Assembly (NCBI RefSeq): GCF_026163565.1
Contig: NZ_JAPDKN010000025.1
Coordinates: forward strand, 62,001-126,000
Length of the DNA stretch: 64,000 nucleotides
Reading direction: 5' to 3'
DNA from: Chryseobacterium sp. YIM B08800
GTDB lineage: Bacteria > Bacteroidota > Bacteroidia > Flavobacteriales > Weeksellaceae
Shown here: one piece after another, positions 43,353 through 53,000 of the stretch
Layout of the letters: each line of letters starts with the position of its first letter
How positions within the stretch are numbered: position 1 is the first letter of the stretch
Notes under the pieces: model-generated
Seen by the model: the letters and a program-made list of their open reading frames with translations, nothing else
Told to the model about the DNA's origin: nothing
Database searches by the model: none
Made by a program: the position numbers and the translations under genes

Positions 43353-44915
43353 ATGAAGATAAACACCTTTTTTGCATTTCCTGCAGTAGTTTTGGCGAGC
43401 CAATTTGTCAATGCACAATCAACTACACAGAAATTAAATCCCATTGTTGAAAATTTTGTAAACGAAACCAATAATCATTCTCAGTTAGAAGATATGGCGT
43501 TCGAGCTATTAGATGGCATCGGACCGCGTTTAGTAGGAACTCCGGAAATGCAGAGATCTAATGAATGGACTGCCAATAAATTAAAATCTTGGGGTATTGA
43601 TGCCAATTTACAGCAATTCGGAACCTGGAAAGGTTGGCAAAGAGGAACTACGCATGTCGATATGGTGTATCCACGTGTAAAATCCCTTTCTGCAACACAA
43701 TTAGCTTGGAGTCCTTCAACGAAAAAAGCAGTTGAGGCAGAAGTAATTGTTTTACCTAAAGTTTCTTCTAAAGCGGAATTTGATCAATGGCTTCCTTCTG
43801 CAAAAGGGAAAATAGTTTTGATGGCTCAATATCAGAAAATCGGTCGTTCAGATGAGCAGATCAAAGAATTTGCAACTCCTGAATTATACGAAAAACTGAA
43901 AGCTGAAAAAGAGCAGGCTTCAAAAGATTTCCGTGATTATGTGAAAAATATCGGTTATGATAATAATACACTTCCTGAAGCTTTAGAAAAAGCTGGAGCA
44001 GCCGGAATTGCAATTTCAAACTGGACGGGAATTATGGGTGCAAACCGTATCTTCGGAGCTAAAACTTCAAAAATCCCAATGTTTGATATCGACATAGAAG
44101 ATTATGGAATGTTGTACAGAATGGCTGAAAAAGGAAGCAAACCAAGAATTAAAATTGATGCACAATCAAAAATTCTTCCTGATGCAAAAACATTCAACAC
44201 CATTGGAATGATTAAAGGTTCAGAAAAACCTAATGAATATGTGATCCTTTCTGCCCATTTAGATTCTTGGGACGGTGCTCAAGGTGCTACAGATAACGGA
44301 ACAGGTGTTTTAACGATGCTTGAAACGATGAGAATCCTTAAAAAATATTATCCCAATCCTAAAAGAACCATTGTTGTCGGACTTTGGGGAAGTGAGGAGC
44401 AAGGTTTGAACGGATCAAGAGGTTTTGTTGCCGATAATCCTGAAATTATTAAAGGAACTCAGGCAGTTTTTAACCAAGATAACGGAACCGGAAGAGTTGT
44501 AAATATTGCAGGACAAGGTTTTGTAAAGTCGTATGATTATATCGGGAAATGGCTAAATGCGGTTCCAAAAAATGTGAGAGATCACATCAAAACAGATTTC
44601 CCGGGAATGCCGGGTGGAGGAGGATCGGATCATGCTTCATTTGTTGCAGCTGGAGTTCCCGGATTTTCTTTAAGTTCGCTAAACTGGGGATATTTCGGTT
44701 ACACATGGCACACTACAAAAGATACTTATGATAAAATTGTTTTTGATGAAGTAAAAAATAATGTGATCCTTACTGCAACGTTAGCGTATATGGCATCCGA
44801 AGATCCTGAATTTACAAGCAGAGAGCGCAGAACAATGCCTGAAAATGATAAAGGCGAAGTAGCAAAATGGCCGGAAGTGAAAGAGCCAAGAAGAGATTCT
44901 AAAGATTACAAATAA
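43353..44915 (+). CDS. secreted M28-family zinc aminopeptidase
   Basis: 520 residues from the ATG that begins directly with the signal peptide (KINTFFAFPAVVLASQFVNAQ); an upstream ATG at 43335 adds six residues and overlaps a promoter-like stretch. The M28 metal ligands are visible: VILSAHLDSWD (His, Asp), GATDNGTGVL (bridging Asp), WGSEEQGLNGS (catalytic Glu and ligand Glu) and a late His in YTWHTTKDTYDK. A PA-like insert lies around residues 120-260. Such enzymes release amino acids in the periplasm or outside the cell. It lies 10 bp before the next gene, forming a two-gene unit. Confidence 0.92.
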   Translation: MKINTFFAFPAVVLASQFVNAQSTTQKLNPIVENFVNETNNHSQLEDMAFELLDGIGPRLVGTPEMQRSNEWTANKLKSWGIDANLQQFGTWKGWQRGTTHVDMVYPRVKSLSATQLAWSPSTKKAVEAEVIVLPKVSSKAEFDQWLPSAKGKIVLMAQYQKIGRSDEQIKEFATPELYEKLKAEKEQASKDFRDYVKNIGYDNNTLPEALEKAGAAGIAISNWTGIMGANRIFGAKTSKIPMFDIDIEDYGMLYRMAEKGSKPRIKIDAQSKILPDAKTFNTIGMIKGSEKPNEYVILSAHLDSWDGAQGATDNGTGVLTMLETMRILKKYYPNPKRTIVVGLWGSEEQGLNGSRGFVADNPEIIKGTQAVFNQDNGTGRVVNIAGQGFVKSYDYIGKWLNAVPKNVRDHIKTDFPGMPGGGGSDHASFVAAGVPGFSLSSLNWGYFGYTWHTTKDTYDKIVFDEVKNNVILTATLAYMASEDPEFTSRERRTMPENDKGEVAKWPEVKEPRRDSKDYK

Positions 44916-44925
44916 ATAGCACTAT

Positions 44926-45630
44926 ATGAAACGAATAATTACCGCACTTACCTTTTGTTTAGTAATAGCAAATAATTTTGCCTTTTCCCAGACTACAGAA
45001 GAAATTAAGGCAAAAGAAATCATTGAAAAAACAATTAATAGTAGAGGAGGGAAAGAGCTTTTAAGTAATATAAAAACTCTTTATACTAAATCTTCTACTG
45101 TAATGGATGGAAGAGATGTAAGTTATATTACTAAAGAAATGGCGCCTAATTTAGGTAGCTTTGAAATAGAATATCAAGGAAGAATTGTTTACAGATCTTG
45201 GTTTGATGGAAAAACAGGGTACGAAACCGTAAAAGGACAGAAGCAAATTGCTGATCAGGATGAGTTTAAGGATAAACATGATAGAAAATACATAATGAAT
45301 GAAATAGCCTACCTTGATCCTCAATTATTTAAAGTGAAATTTATTAAAACAGATACTGATCAAAAGCTCCACGAAGTAGAGGCAATAGCAACGGACGGTA
45401 GTATTACCAAGCTATTTTATGATACAGAAAGTTTCTTGTTGAAGAAGGAAGAGAAAATGAATCCCAATAAAGATTCTTTCTCCACTATTTTATGTACAGA
45501 CTATAAAAAGTTTGGTGATCTTACTTATTGTTCAAAAAATATATTCAAATCTGAGAATGGTGATCAAGTCGTTACCTTATTAGATTTAAAGTATAATAAG
45601 GACATTAAAAAATCAGATTTTAAATATTAA
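44926..45630 (+). CDS. periplasmic LolA-like beta-sheet protein
   Basis: 234 residues with a signal peptide ending FSQ (~22). The pattern AKEIIEKTINSRGGKELLSNIKTLYTKSS followed by alternating strands (GSFEIEYQGRIVYRSWFDG, KLFYDTESFLLKKEEKM, FSTILCTDYKKFGDLTYC) resembles LolA/outer-membrane lipoprotein-sorting-like proteins of Bacteroidota. Real LolA function is not implied; many of these bind unknown lipids. It starts 10 bp after the peptidase stop and ends before a bidirectional terminator, so it belongs with the peptidase. Confidence 0.65.
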   Translation: MKRIITALTFCLVIANNFAFSQTTEEIKAKEIIEKTINSRGGKELLSNIKTLYTKSSTVMDGRDVSYITKEMAPNLGSFEIEYQGRIVYRSWFDGKTGYETVKGQKQIADQDEFKDKHDRKYIMNEIAYLDPQLFKVKFIKTDTDQKLHEVEAIATDGSITKLFYDTESFLLKKEEKMNPNKDSFSTILCTDYKKFGDLTYCSKNIFKSENGDQVVTLLDLKYNKDIKKSDFKY

Positions 45631-45672
45631 ATCTAAAACTATCATTTAAGTAATAAATTCTTTCTGAAAGAA

Positions 45673-45712
45673 AAAAAATCGGGTTGAGATCATATCTTAA
45701 CCCGATTTTGTT
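45673..45712. terminator. bidirectional terminator
   Basis: AAAATCGGGTT..AGAT pairs with ATCT..AACCCGATTTT (one G.U pair) around a short loop, with A and T runs on the two sides. It separates the convergent LolA-like and lipoprotein genes. Confidence 0.9.
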
Positions 45713-45730
45713 TATTTAAAAATGAAAAAA

Positions 45731-46129
45731 TTATTTTACACGAACAAAAACCTGATCATCAAAATCCGGATACGTTCTAATGAGTGTATCTTGTTTTTTA
45801 AAACCAATAAAATTCTTATTTAAAGTGGTATTCTCGTATAGAAATTCTTTAAAGGGAAATATATTGTATTCGTCAGATTCTACAAATTTATAGTTGAACT
45901 GTTTATTGCTAATTTCACGTTCACGTTGCATTTTTTGAGGTTCAGAAATCGTAACGGTATATCTGTCTTCAATTATCTTATTTTCATGGGTTTTCTGTTT
46001 TATCTCTAATGTTATATTCAAAGAATCATTAGTCTTCCAGGTACCGATAAAATCTTTACCGTTATTTGTTTTAGATGATGGTTTACAGCTTATAATAAGT
46101 GCAAAAAAGAATAAGTATAGATATTTCAT
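45731..46129 (-). CDS. small lipoprotein, function unknown
   Basis: 132 residues. A type II signal peptide ends LIISC with lipidated Cys15, so it is a lipoprotein. The mature part is short and beta-rich (DFIGTWKTNDSLNITLEIKQK, EDRYTVTISE, TLIRTYPDFDDQVFVRV), perhaps a small lipocalin-like fold. I do not recognise a family. Its ATG overlaps the stop codon of the RDD gene by one base (TAATG), a classic sign of coupled translation, so both proteins probably work together at the envelope. Confidence 0.65.
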   Translation of the reverse strand: MKYLYLFFFALIISCKPSSKTNNGKDFIGTWKTNDSLNITLEIKQKTHENKIIEDRYTVTISEPQKMQREREISNKQFNYKFVESDEYNIFPFKEFLYENTTLNKNFIGFKKQDTLIRTYPDFDDQVFVRVK

Positions 46130-46689
46130 TAATCTAATGTTTTATGATTGAGAAGTTTTCTGATTTCCGGAATTTGATTTTCTTTTACAATATAAGTTTT
46201 ACATAATTTATTGTTTATGTGCATACTTAAATCTGTTCTAAAAAATGTCTGAGTTCCAAATGCTACATTTTTGATTGTGTACTCTGAAAAGGAAGGGTAG
46301 AAGTTTGATAAACACAAAAAATTTCTTTTTAAAGATTTAACAAAATCAGGAAAGTTTCCAAAATCATCGATAACTACCATTTTGAAAATTTTTTTTCCTA
46401 AAGTTGTTCCCCAAAGAGTTTCTGTAATACTTCCAATAATTATTACAGATGGTATTGAAAACAAAAAAGAGAAAAAAGGATTTTGTTTAAAAATAAAAAG
46501 AAAAATCAAAAATAAAGGGAGCATATCAATTACTTTTGCCCATTCTCTTTGTCTATCACTACGTGGGAAATCAGCTTTGTATGGTAAATAATATTCAAAT
46601 TCATCATAAATACGTCTGCCTTCCGAATCAAAATTCCGTGTAGCTCTGCGAGTTGTTTTTCTTTCCTTAAGTTCTGATATTTTTTTCAT
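46129..46689 (-). CDS. RDD-family membrane protein
   Basis: 186 residues. The RDD signature is split here into RQREWAKVIDMLPLFLIFLFIF (first membrane segment, with Arg and Asp), a second segment (FSFLFSIPSVIIIGSITE) and GTTLGKKIFKMVVIDDFG, the typical GxTxGKxxxxxxVVD loop. A third weaker hydrophobic stretch is likely near residue 125. Members are integral membrane proteins of uncertain function, some linked to sodium/proton exchange. The stop overlaps the lipoprotein start by one base, so the two are translationally coupled. Confidence 0.82.
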   Translation of the reverse strand: MKKISELKERKTTRRATRNFDSEGRRIYDEFEYYLPYKADFPRSDRQREWAKVIDMLPLFLIFLFIFKQNPFFSFLFSIPSVIIIGSITETLWGTTLGKKIFKMVVIDDFGNFPDFVKSLKRNFLCLSNFYPSFSEYTIKNVAFGTQTFFRTDLSMHINNKLCKTYIVKENQIPEIRKLLNHKTLD

Positions 46690-46772
46690 CGATAATCAAA
46701 ATTAAATATTTTTCATAAATTATCAATAGAGTTTGAATTAAAAATATTCAATAGAGCTATCATTTTAAAACT

Positions 46773-46803
46773 AAAAAAGCAAGAACAGAAATGCTCTTGC
46801 TTT
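46773..46803 (-). terminator. Rho-independent terminator after the HAD phosphatase gene
   Basis: On the minus strand AAAGCAAGA pairs with TCTTGCTTT around a 10-nt loop, followed by TTT. It separates the HAD gene from the RDD pair. Confidence 0.82.
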
Positions 46804-46837
46804 ACTATTTATCTCCGCTCATCAAAGTTAATAAGGT

Positions 46838-47482
<645 letters not shown>

Positions 47483-47518
47483 TTATTTAGGTTGATTTAT
47501 TTGATTGAAGAGCTTTAT

Positions 47519-49642
47519 TTACAAAACCATACTCAGCTGAATCCTCTTCCTCGCTTCATCCACTTCAGTTACTCTTACCTGAACATGTTGATGTAATTTC
47601 ACCACCTCATTGACATCAGAAACGAAACCGTCTTTCAATTGAGAAATATGTACCAATCCGCTTTCTTTAATTCCTAAATCTACAAAACACCCGAAAGCAG
47701 TAATATTATTCACGATTCCCGGAAGAATCATTCCTGTTTTTAAGTCGGTGATCTTTTTTACATTTGGATCAAATTCAAAAACTTTTGCAGATTTTCTCGG
47801 ATCTAATCCGGGTTTTTCAAGTTCTTTTAAAATATCTTTTATGCCTAGAATTCCGATGTCTTCAGTAGTATATTTTTCAGGTTGAATTAAATTGATTTTC
47901 TCTTTATTGGCAACTAATTCATTGGTTTTAATGCCTAAATCTTTCGCCATTTTTTCGATAATTCCATACGCTTCAGGGTGTACTGCTGAATTGTCTAAAG
48001 GATTTTCTCCATTGGTGATCCTAATGAAAGCTGCAGCCTGTTGGAAAGCTTTTTCACCCAATCTTGGAACTTTTTTCAGTTGCTTTCTGTTTTCGAAAGC
48101 TCCGTTTTCAGCACGGTAATTTACAATGTTTTCTGCCATTTTTTCGCCAATTCCGGAAACATAGCTTAAGAGTGATTTGCTTGCCGTATTTAAATTAATT
48201 CCGATGGAGTTTACGCATTTCATTACCGTTGAGTCGAGTTCGTTTTTCAATTGAGTTTGGTCTACATCGTGCTGATATTGACCGACACCAATTGATTTAG
48301 CATCGATTTTTACCAATTCAGCCAACGGATCAGAAAGTCTTCGTCCGATAGAAACTGCGCCACGAACGGTCACATCAAAGCTTGGGAATTCATCTCTTGC
48401 AATTTTACTTGCCGAATAAACAGAAGCTCCGGCTTCCGATACCACAAAAACCTGTAAAGGCTTATCAAAAGCAATTTTTTTAATGAAAAATTCAGTTTCA
48501 CGACTTGCGGTTCCGTTTCCGATAGAAATTGCCTGAATATTATAAGCATTGACCATCGAGCGGATTTTCTTCATCGCCATTCCGCTTTCATTTTGCGGAG
48601 CGTGCGGATAAATCGTTTCGTTGTGTAATAAATCTCCTTTTTCATCTAAACAAACCACTTTACAACCACTTTTAAAACCTGGATCGATCGCTAAAATTCT
48701 CTTTTCTCCTAAAGGCGGAGCTAATAAAAGCTGACTTAAGTTTTCAGAAAATATTTCGATGGCTTTTTTATCGGCTTTTTCTTTTGCTTCCTGAAGCGTT
48801 TCGTTGGAGATTGCAGGTTCCAAAAGTCTTTTGTAAGAATCTTTGATAGCTAAAGCAATTTGTTCAGCGCTTTCGGTTTTAGATTTAATAATCGCATTTT
48901 CTATAAAATCTAAAGCTTCTTCTTTATCGATTTCAATATTTATTTTCACAAAACCTTCAGTTTCCGCTCTGAGCATTGCCAAAAGTCTGTGAGAAGGAGT
49001 TCGGTTAAGGCTTTCTTCCCATTCAAAATATTGTGAAAATTTTTGGGCATCTTCCTCATCTTTTTTTGCTTTTACAACTTTGGACGTAATTACGGCTTTT
49101 CGCTGAAAAAGACGGCGCAGATTTTTTCGGACATACATATTTTCATTAATCCATTCTGCCATGATATCTCTTGCACCTTGCAGAGCTTCTTCTTCAGACG
49201 AAACCAGATCATTCAGATATTTTGAAGCCAAAAACTGAATATCCTGAGCTTTTTGACTCATAATAATTTTGGCTAAAGGCTCAAGACCTTTTTCTTTGGC
49301 AGCATCTGCTTTGGTTTTTCTGCGTTTTTTGAAAGGTAAATATAAATCTTCCAATTCCTGAATGTCAAAACTTTCTTCGATTCGCTGTTTCAATTCAGGA
49401 TTTAAAGCATCTTGTTCTTCTATTGATTTTAAAATACTTTCTTTACGTTTTACAATCTCTTCAAACTGTTTGTTGAGTTTTGAGATTTGCTCAATTTGTG
49501 TTTCATCAAGATTTCCTGTAGCATCTTTTCGATAACGAGAAATAAATGGAATTGTGCAGTCTTCAGATAATAATTTTAAAGTGGCATTTATGCTTTTATC
49601 AGATAGGTTGAGTTTTTTATGTATAAATTCTGTTGCGTTCAT
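47519..49642 (-). CDS. tex: Tex-type RNA-binding transcription accessory protein
   Basis: 707 residues, normal for Tex. Domains in order: N-terminal helical Tex domain (FISRYRKDATGNLDE, ~35-50, is the signature), YqgF/RNase H-like fold (RILAIDPGFKSGCKVVCLDEKG, ~318-340), helix-hairpin-helix motifs (NTASKSLLSYVSGIGEKMAENIVNYR and RKQLKKVPRLGEKAFQQAAAFI, ~480-550) and a C-terminal S1 domain (GMILPGIVNNITAFGCFVDLGI.., VHISQL). Tex is a conserved cytoplasmic protein that binds nucleic acids and associates with RNA polymerase. The start and length match the family. No regulatory context is visible. Confidence 0.95.
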   Translation of the reverse strand: MNATEFIHKKLNLSDKSINATLKLLSEDCTIPFISRYRKDATGNLDETQIEQISKLNKQFEEIVKRKESILKSIEEQDALNPELKQRIEESFDIQELEDLYLPFKKRRKTKADAAKEKGLEPLAKIIMSQKAQDIQFLASKYLNDLVSSEEEALQGARDIMAEWINENMYVRKNLRRLFQRKAVITSKVVKAKKDEEDAQKFSQYFEWEESLNRTPSHRLLAMLRAETEGFVKINIEIDKEEALDFIENAIIKSKTESAEQIALAIKDSYKRLLEPAISNETLQEAKEKADKKAIEIFSENLSQLLLAPPLGEKRILAIDPGFKSGCKVVCLDEKGDLLHNETIYPHAPQNESGMAMKKIRSMVNAYNIQAISIGNGTASRETEFFIKKIAFDKPLQVFVVSEAGASVYSASKIARDEFPSFDVTVRGAVSIGRRLSDPLAELVKIDAKSIGVGQYQHDVDQTQLKNELDSTVMKCVNSIGINLNTASKSLLSYVSGIGEKMAENIVNYRAENGAFENRKQLKKVPRLGEKAFQQAAAFIRITNGENPLDNSAVHPEAYGIIEKMAKDLGIKTNELVANKEKINLIQPEKYTTEDIGILGIKDILKELEKPGLDPRKSAKVFEFDPNVKKITDLKTGMILPGIVNNITAFGCFVDLGIKESGLVHISQLKDGFVSDVNEVVKLHQHVQVRVTEVDEARKRIQLSMVL

Positions 49643-49838
49643 TCTGCATTTTTAGAATGGCTAAAATACTGACTTTTTTAGAGGAATAAAATATCTGTGA
49701 ATGGCAATTTACACTTTGTAAGATTTATCTGATTAATATATTTAATGAGTTTGAAAATAAGATAAAAATATTAATTCATTGAAAAAGATAAATAATCTAC
49801 ATTTTTAGTAGAATATACAATTGTTTTAGATAATTATG
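49643..49838. other. AT-rich intergenic region
   Basis: Region between the divergent tex gene and the promoter of the Fn3/GEVED gene. No ORF, hairpin or RNA gene is apparent; it should hold the tex promoter. Confidence 0.4.
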
Positions 49839-49867
49839 TTGTGTTATAAATAAAAATACTATATTTG
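49839..49867 (+). promoter_or_regulatory. promoter of the Fn3/GEVED secreted protein gene
   Basis: TTG (49839-49841), an 18-bp spacer and TATATTTG (49860-49867), a close match to the Bacteroidota consensus. It leaves a 5' leader of about 130 nt before the ATG at 50005. Confidence 0.7.
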
Positions 49868-50004
49868 TGAATTGTCACAAAATAGCATGCCTATGAGGAA
49901 ATTTTCTACTTCTTCTATTTTTTTTGTATCTACAAATTCAGATGTTTCTCTAATCCAAAAAACATCTCAATTTTATTTTTCAATTACTAACCATATTCTA
50001 TATT

Positions 50005-53000
50005 ATGAACAGATTTTTAACAATTCTGGGGATTTTGCTGTGTTTTCAGCTCAAAGTCTCCGCACAATGTACGGCAATGCCCGTCCCTTTTTTACAATCT
50101 TTCAGCACGGGTGTATTACCCCCCTGTTGGACAAGTCAAAACCCCACAAGTACATCAACAAGTTTATATGTTAAATGGAGATTTAACACCTCTGCTGGTT
50201 ATGGTGTAACCGGAAACGGAGGAAAGGCTGCAGGTACTTTTGCTTGGGTTGATGCAAGTTCACCGTATGATAACGAGCACACGGTTGAACTTATTAGTCC
50301 ACAAATCAATCTTACCGGATTGACCAATCCTTATGTGAAATTTGAATGGTTAAAAAACCATCTTACCTCAGCAACTGGAACGCTTCCTCCTTACGAAAAT
50401 AATAGAATGAAGCTTGAGGTAAATAGCGGAAGTGGATGGGTTGAAATTTGGTCTGATAACAGCAATGCTCCAGAATGGAGAACAGTAGGAGTTGCTCTTG
50501 CAGCAAGTTATGTAGGAACAACTATTCAGCTTAAATTTACTGTTGACAAAGATGTTGCTAATAACGGATATTTTTATGATGATGTACTTTTGGATGAGGT
50601 TCAGGTAATACAGGCTCCAACATGTTTTGAACCTGTTGTTGCTCCTGTAACAAATCTTGCACCCAATTCTGCAACTCTGAATTGGGCAGCACCATTAGCT
50701 CCGGCTCCTGCACCTGCAGGTGGATATGAGTATTATTACAGTACTTCAAGTACACCTCCAACTGCAGCAACAGTAGGAACTATTGTTCCCGGATTTTCAG
50801 CTAATATAAATTCTTTGGTTTCAGGAAGTACTTATTATTGGTGGGTTCGCTCGGTATGTAGCGCTTCGGATAAATCTTTATGGGTAGAAGGAGATTTCTT
50901 TATTCCGGGACAGATTGGTGGTGGAACAGCAACACATGCATACTTACCGGCATACTCTTGTTCAGGATTTAATTATTCTCAGCAAATATATACACCGACA
51001 GAAATTGCAACAGCAGTTGGAACAAATAATATGATCACATCTATTAAGTTTTTTGTTTCTACTACTGCGGCTACTCAGGCAAATTACAATCAATGGGTAG
51101 TTTATATGGGAAATACGGCTCAAACCGATTTTCCTACAACTACAAGCTGGGTTCCTGCCGGAACAATGAATCAGGTATATAGCGGAACATTACCAGCAAT
51201 GACAGCAGGAACATGGGTTGAAATTCCTCTTGCAACACCATTTCTTTGGGATGGAACGAGTAATGTTGTGATTGCAGTAGATGAAAATAGTACAGGAACA
51301 TCTTGTACAGCGAACTGGGGAAGTTATTCTGCCGGACCCAACAGAGGAATGCTTTATTATAGCACAACTACGAATCCCAATCCATTAACTCCTCCAACTG
51401 CAACGAGTAGGTATGCAGTTTTGCCGAGGCTTCAGCTTGTAGGTAGTGTTTTGCCTTCTTGTACAAATGTGCCACCGTCAAATATAGCGGTAAGTAATAT
51501 TACAGCTACTTCTGCTACAGTATCTTGGACAGCGACTCAGAATGCAACCTATGTTGTAAGATACAGAGTTTTACCATCCGGAGCGTGGCAAACTATTAAT
51601 ATTACTACGCCTTTTACTAATAATGTATTGCTTTCGGGACTTATTGAGCAAAGTCAGTATGAAGTGCAAATTGCTACAATTTGTGGAACTCAGGGAACTT
51701 TTTCTGCATCGGTTCCTTTCAGTACTCCGGCTCTCACTTATTGTGGTTCCGGAACCGCAACAGTGACTAATGGCTACATTAATAATATTACAATGATAGG
51801 AACGAATGTTCCTGCCACGTCTAATAATTCAGGACCAAGTACTTATACAGATTATTCCCTTGATCCTTCCAAAACCATTACTTTATTAAGAAATTCGGTT
51901 AACAATACCTTATCGGTAGGAAGAATGATAGCTTCAGGAACTTACACGACGTATGCATGGATAGATTTTAATGGAGATGGAGTTTTTAATAATAATCCTG
52001 TAGGAACTGCGGGAGGAGAAAGAATCATGAATCTTGGATATTCTAATACTACTCCTGTAACAGCTAGTTTTGATGTACCTGCCAATGCTTATATTGGAAA
52101 CAGTAAAATCAAAATGCGTGTTATGGTTTATTTTAATACTCCGACAGATCCTTGTATGAATCTTACAAGCAATGGCGAAGTAGAAGATTATTATATTAAA
52201 TTTATTGACCTTCAACCCTGCACTACAGCGCCTCCAACAAGTATTGCTGTAGGAAATCTTACTCATAACTCAGCATATGTATCTTGGTTGCCAACAGCTA
52301 ATGCTACTTATGTTATCAGATGGAGACAAGGAACGACAGGAGCATGGTTGCCAAGTGCGGCTGGATTAACGCTTCCTGTGGGGCAAAGCTTTCATACAAT
52401 TACAGGTCTTACTGAACAAACTGCTTATCAGGTACAGATAGCTACGATATGTGGTGGAAATCAAGGAGCTTTCTCGCCATCATTAGATTTTACAACTCCG
52501 CCTGTTACTTACTGTAATATGACTGGAACAGGTACAATTGATTACATCTCGAATGTAAAAGTAACACCTATAAATTTTCCGATGATGGAAAATGCATCGC
52601 TTCAAACTAATTATATTAGTTATACAACTCCTGCAACATTAATTAATCTGGAAATAGGATCAGTAGGTAATCAAATTTCAGTATCAAAAGATTGGGATGG
52701 ACTTACTTATGCTGATTCGGTGCATGCTTGGATTGACTGGGATAGAGATGGTGTATTTACAGATAGTGAAAAAATAATGAGTACTCCTTCTAATACTGCA
52801 ACTCCGGTTACGGCTACATTCGATGTTCCAGCAACAGGAGTTTATACAGGAGCCAATACCACAACAATGAGAGTTGTTTTGAAGCGAGGAAGCGCACCAA
52901 TAATGTGTCAGAATGCAACGAATGGAGAAGTAGAAGATTATGCTGTAAAATTAAGACCATGTAACAATGCGACGCCGGGAGCACCAACTTTCACTACGAT

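Noticed and set aside
49872..50174. ORF overlapping the start of the Fn3/GEVED gene
   Set aside because: It is out of frame with a well-supported signal peptide and domain protein and has no recognisable features.
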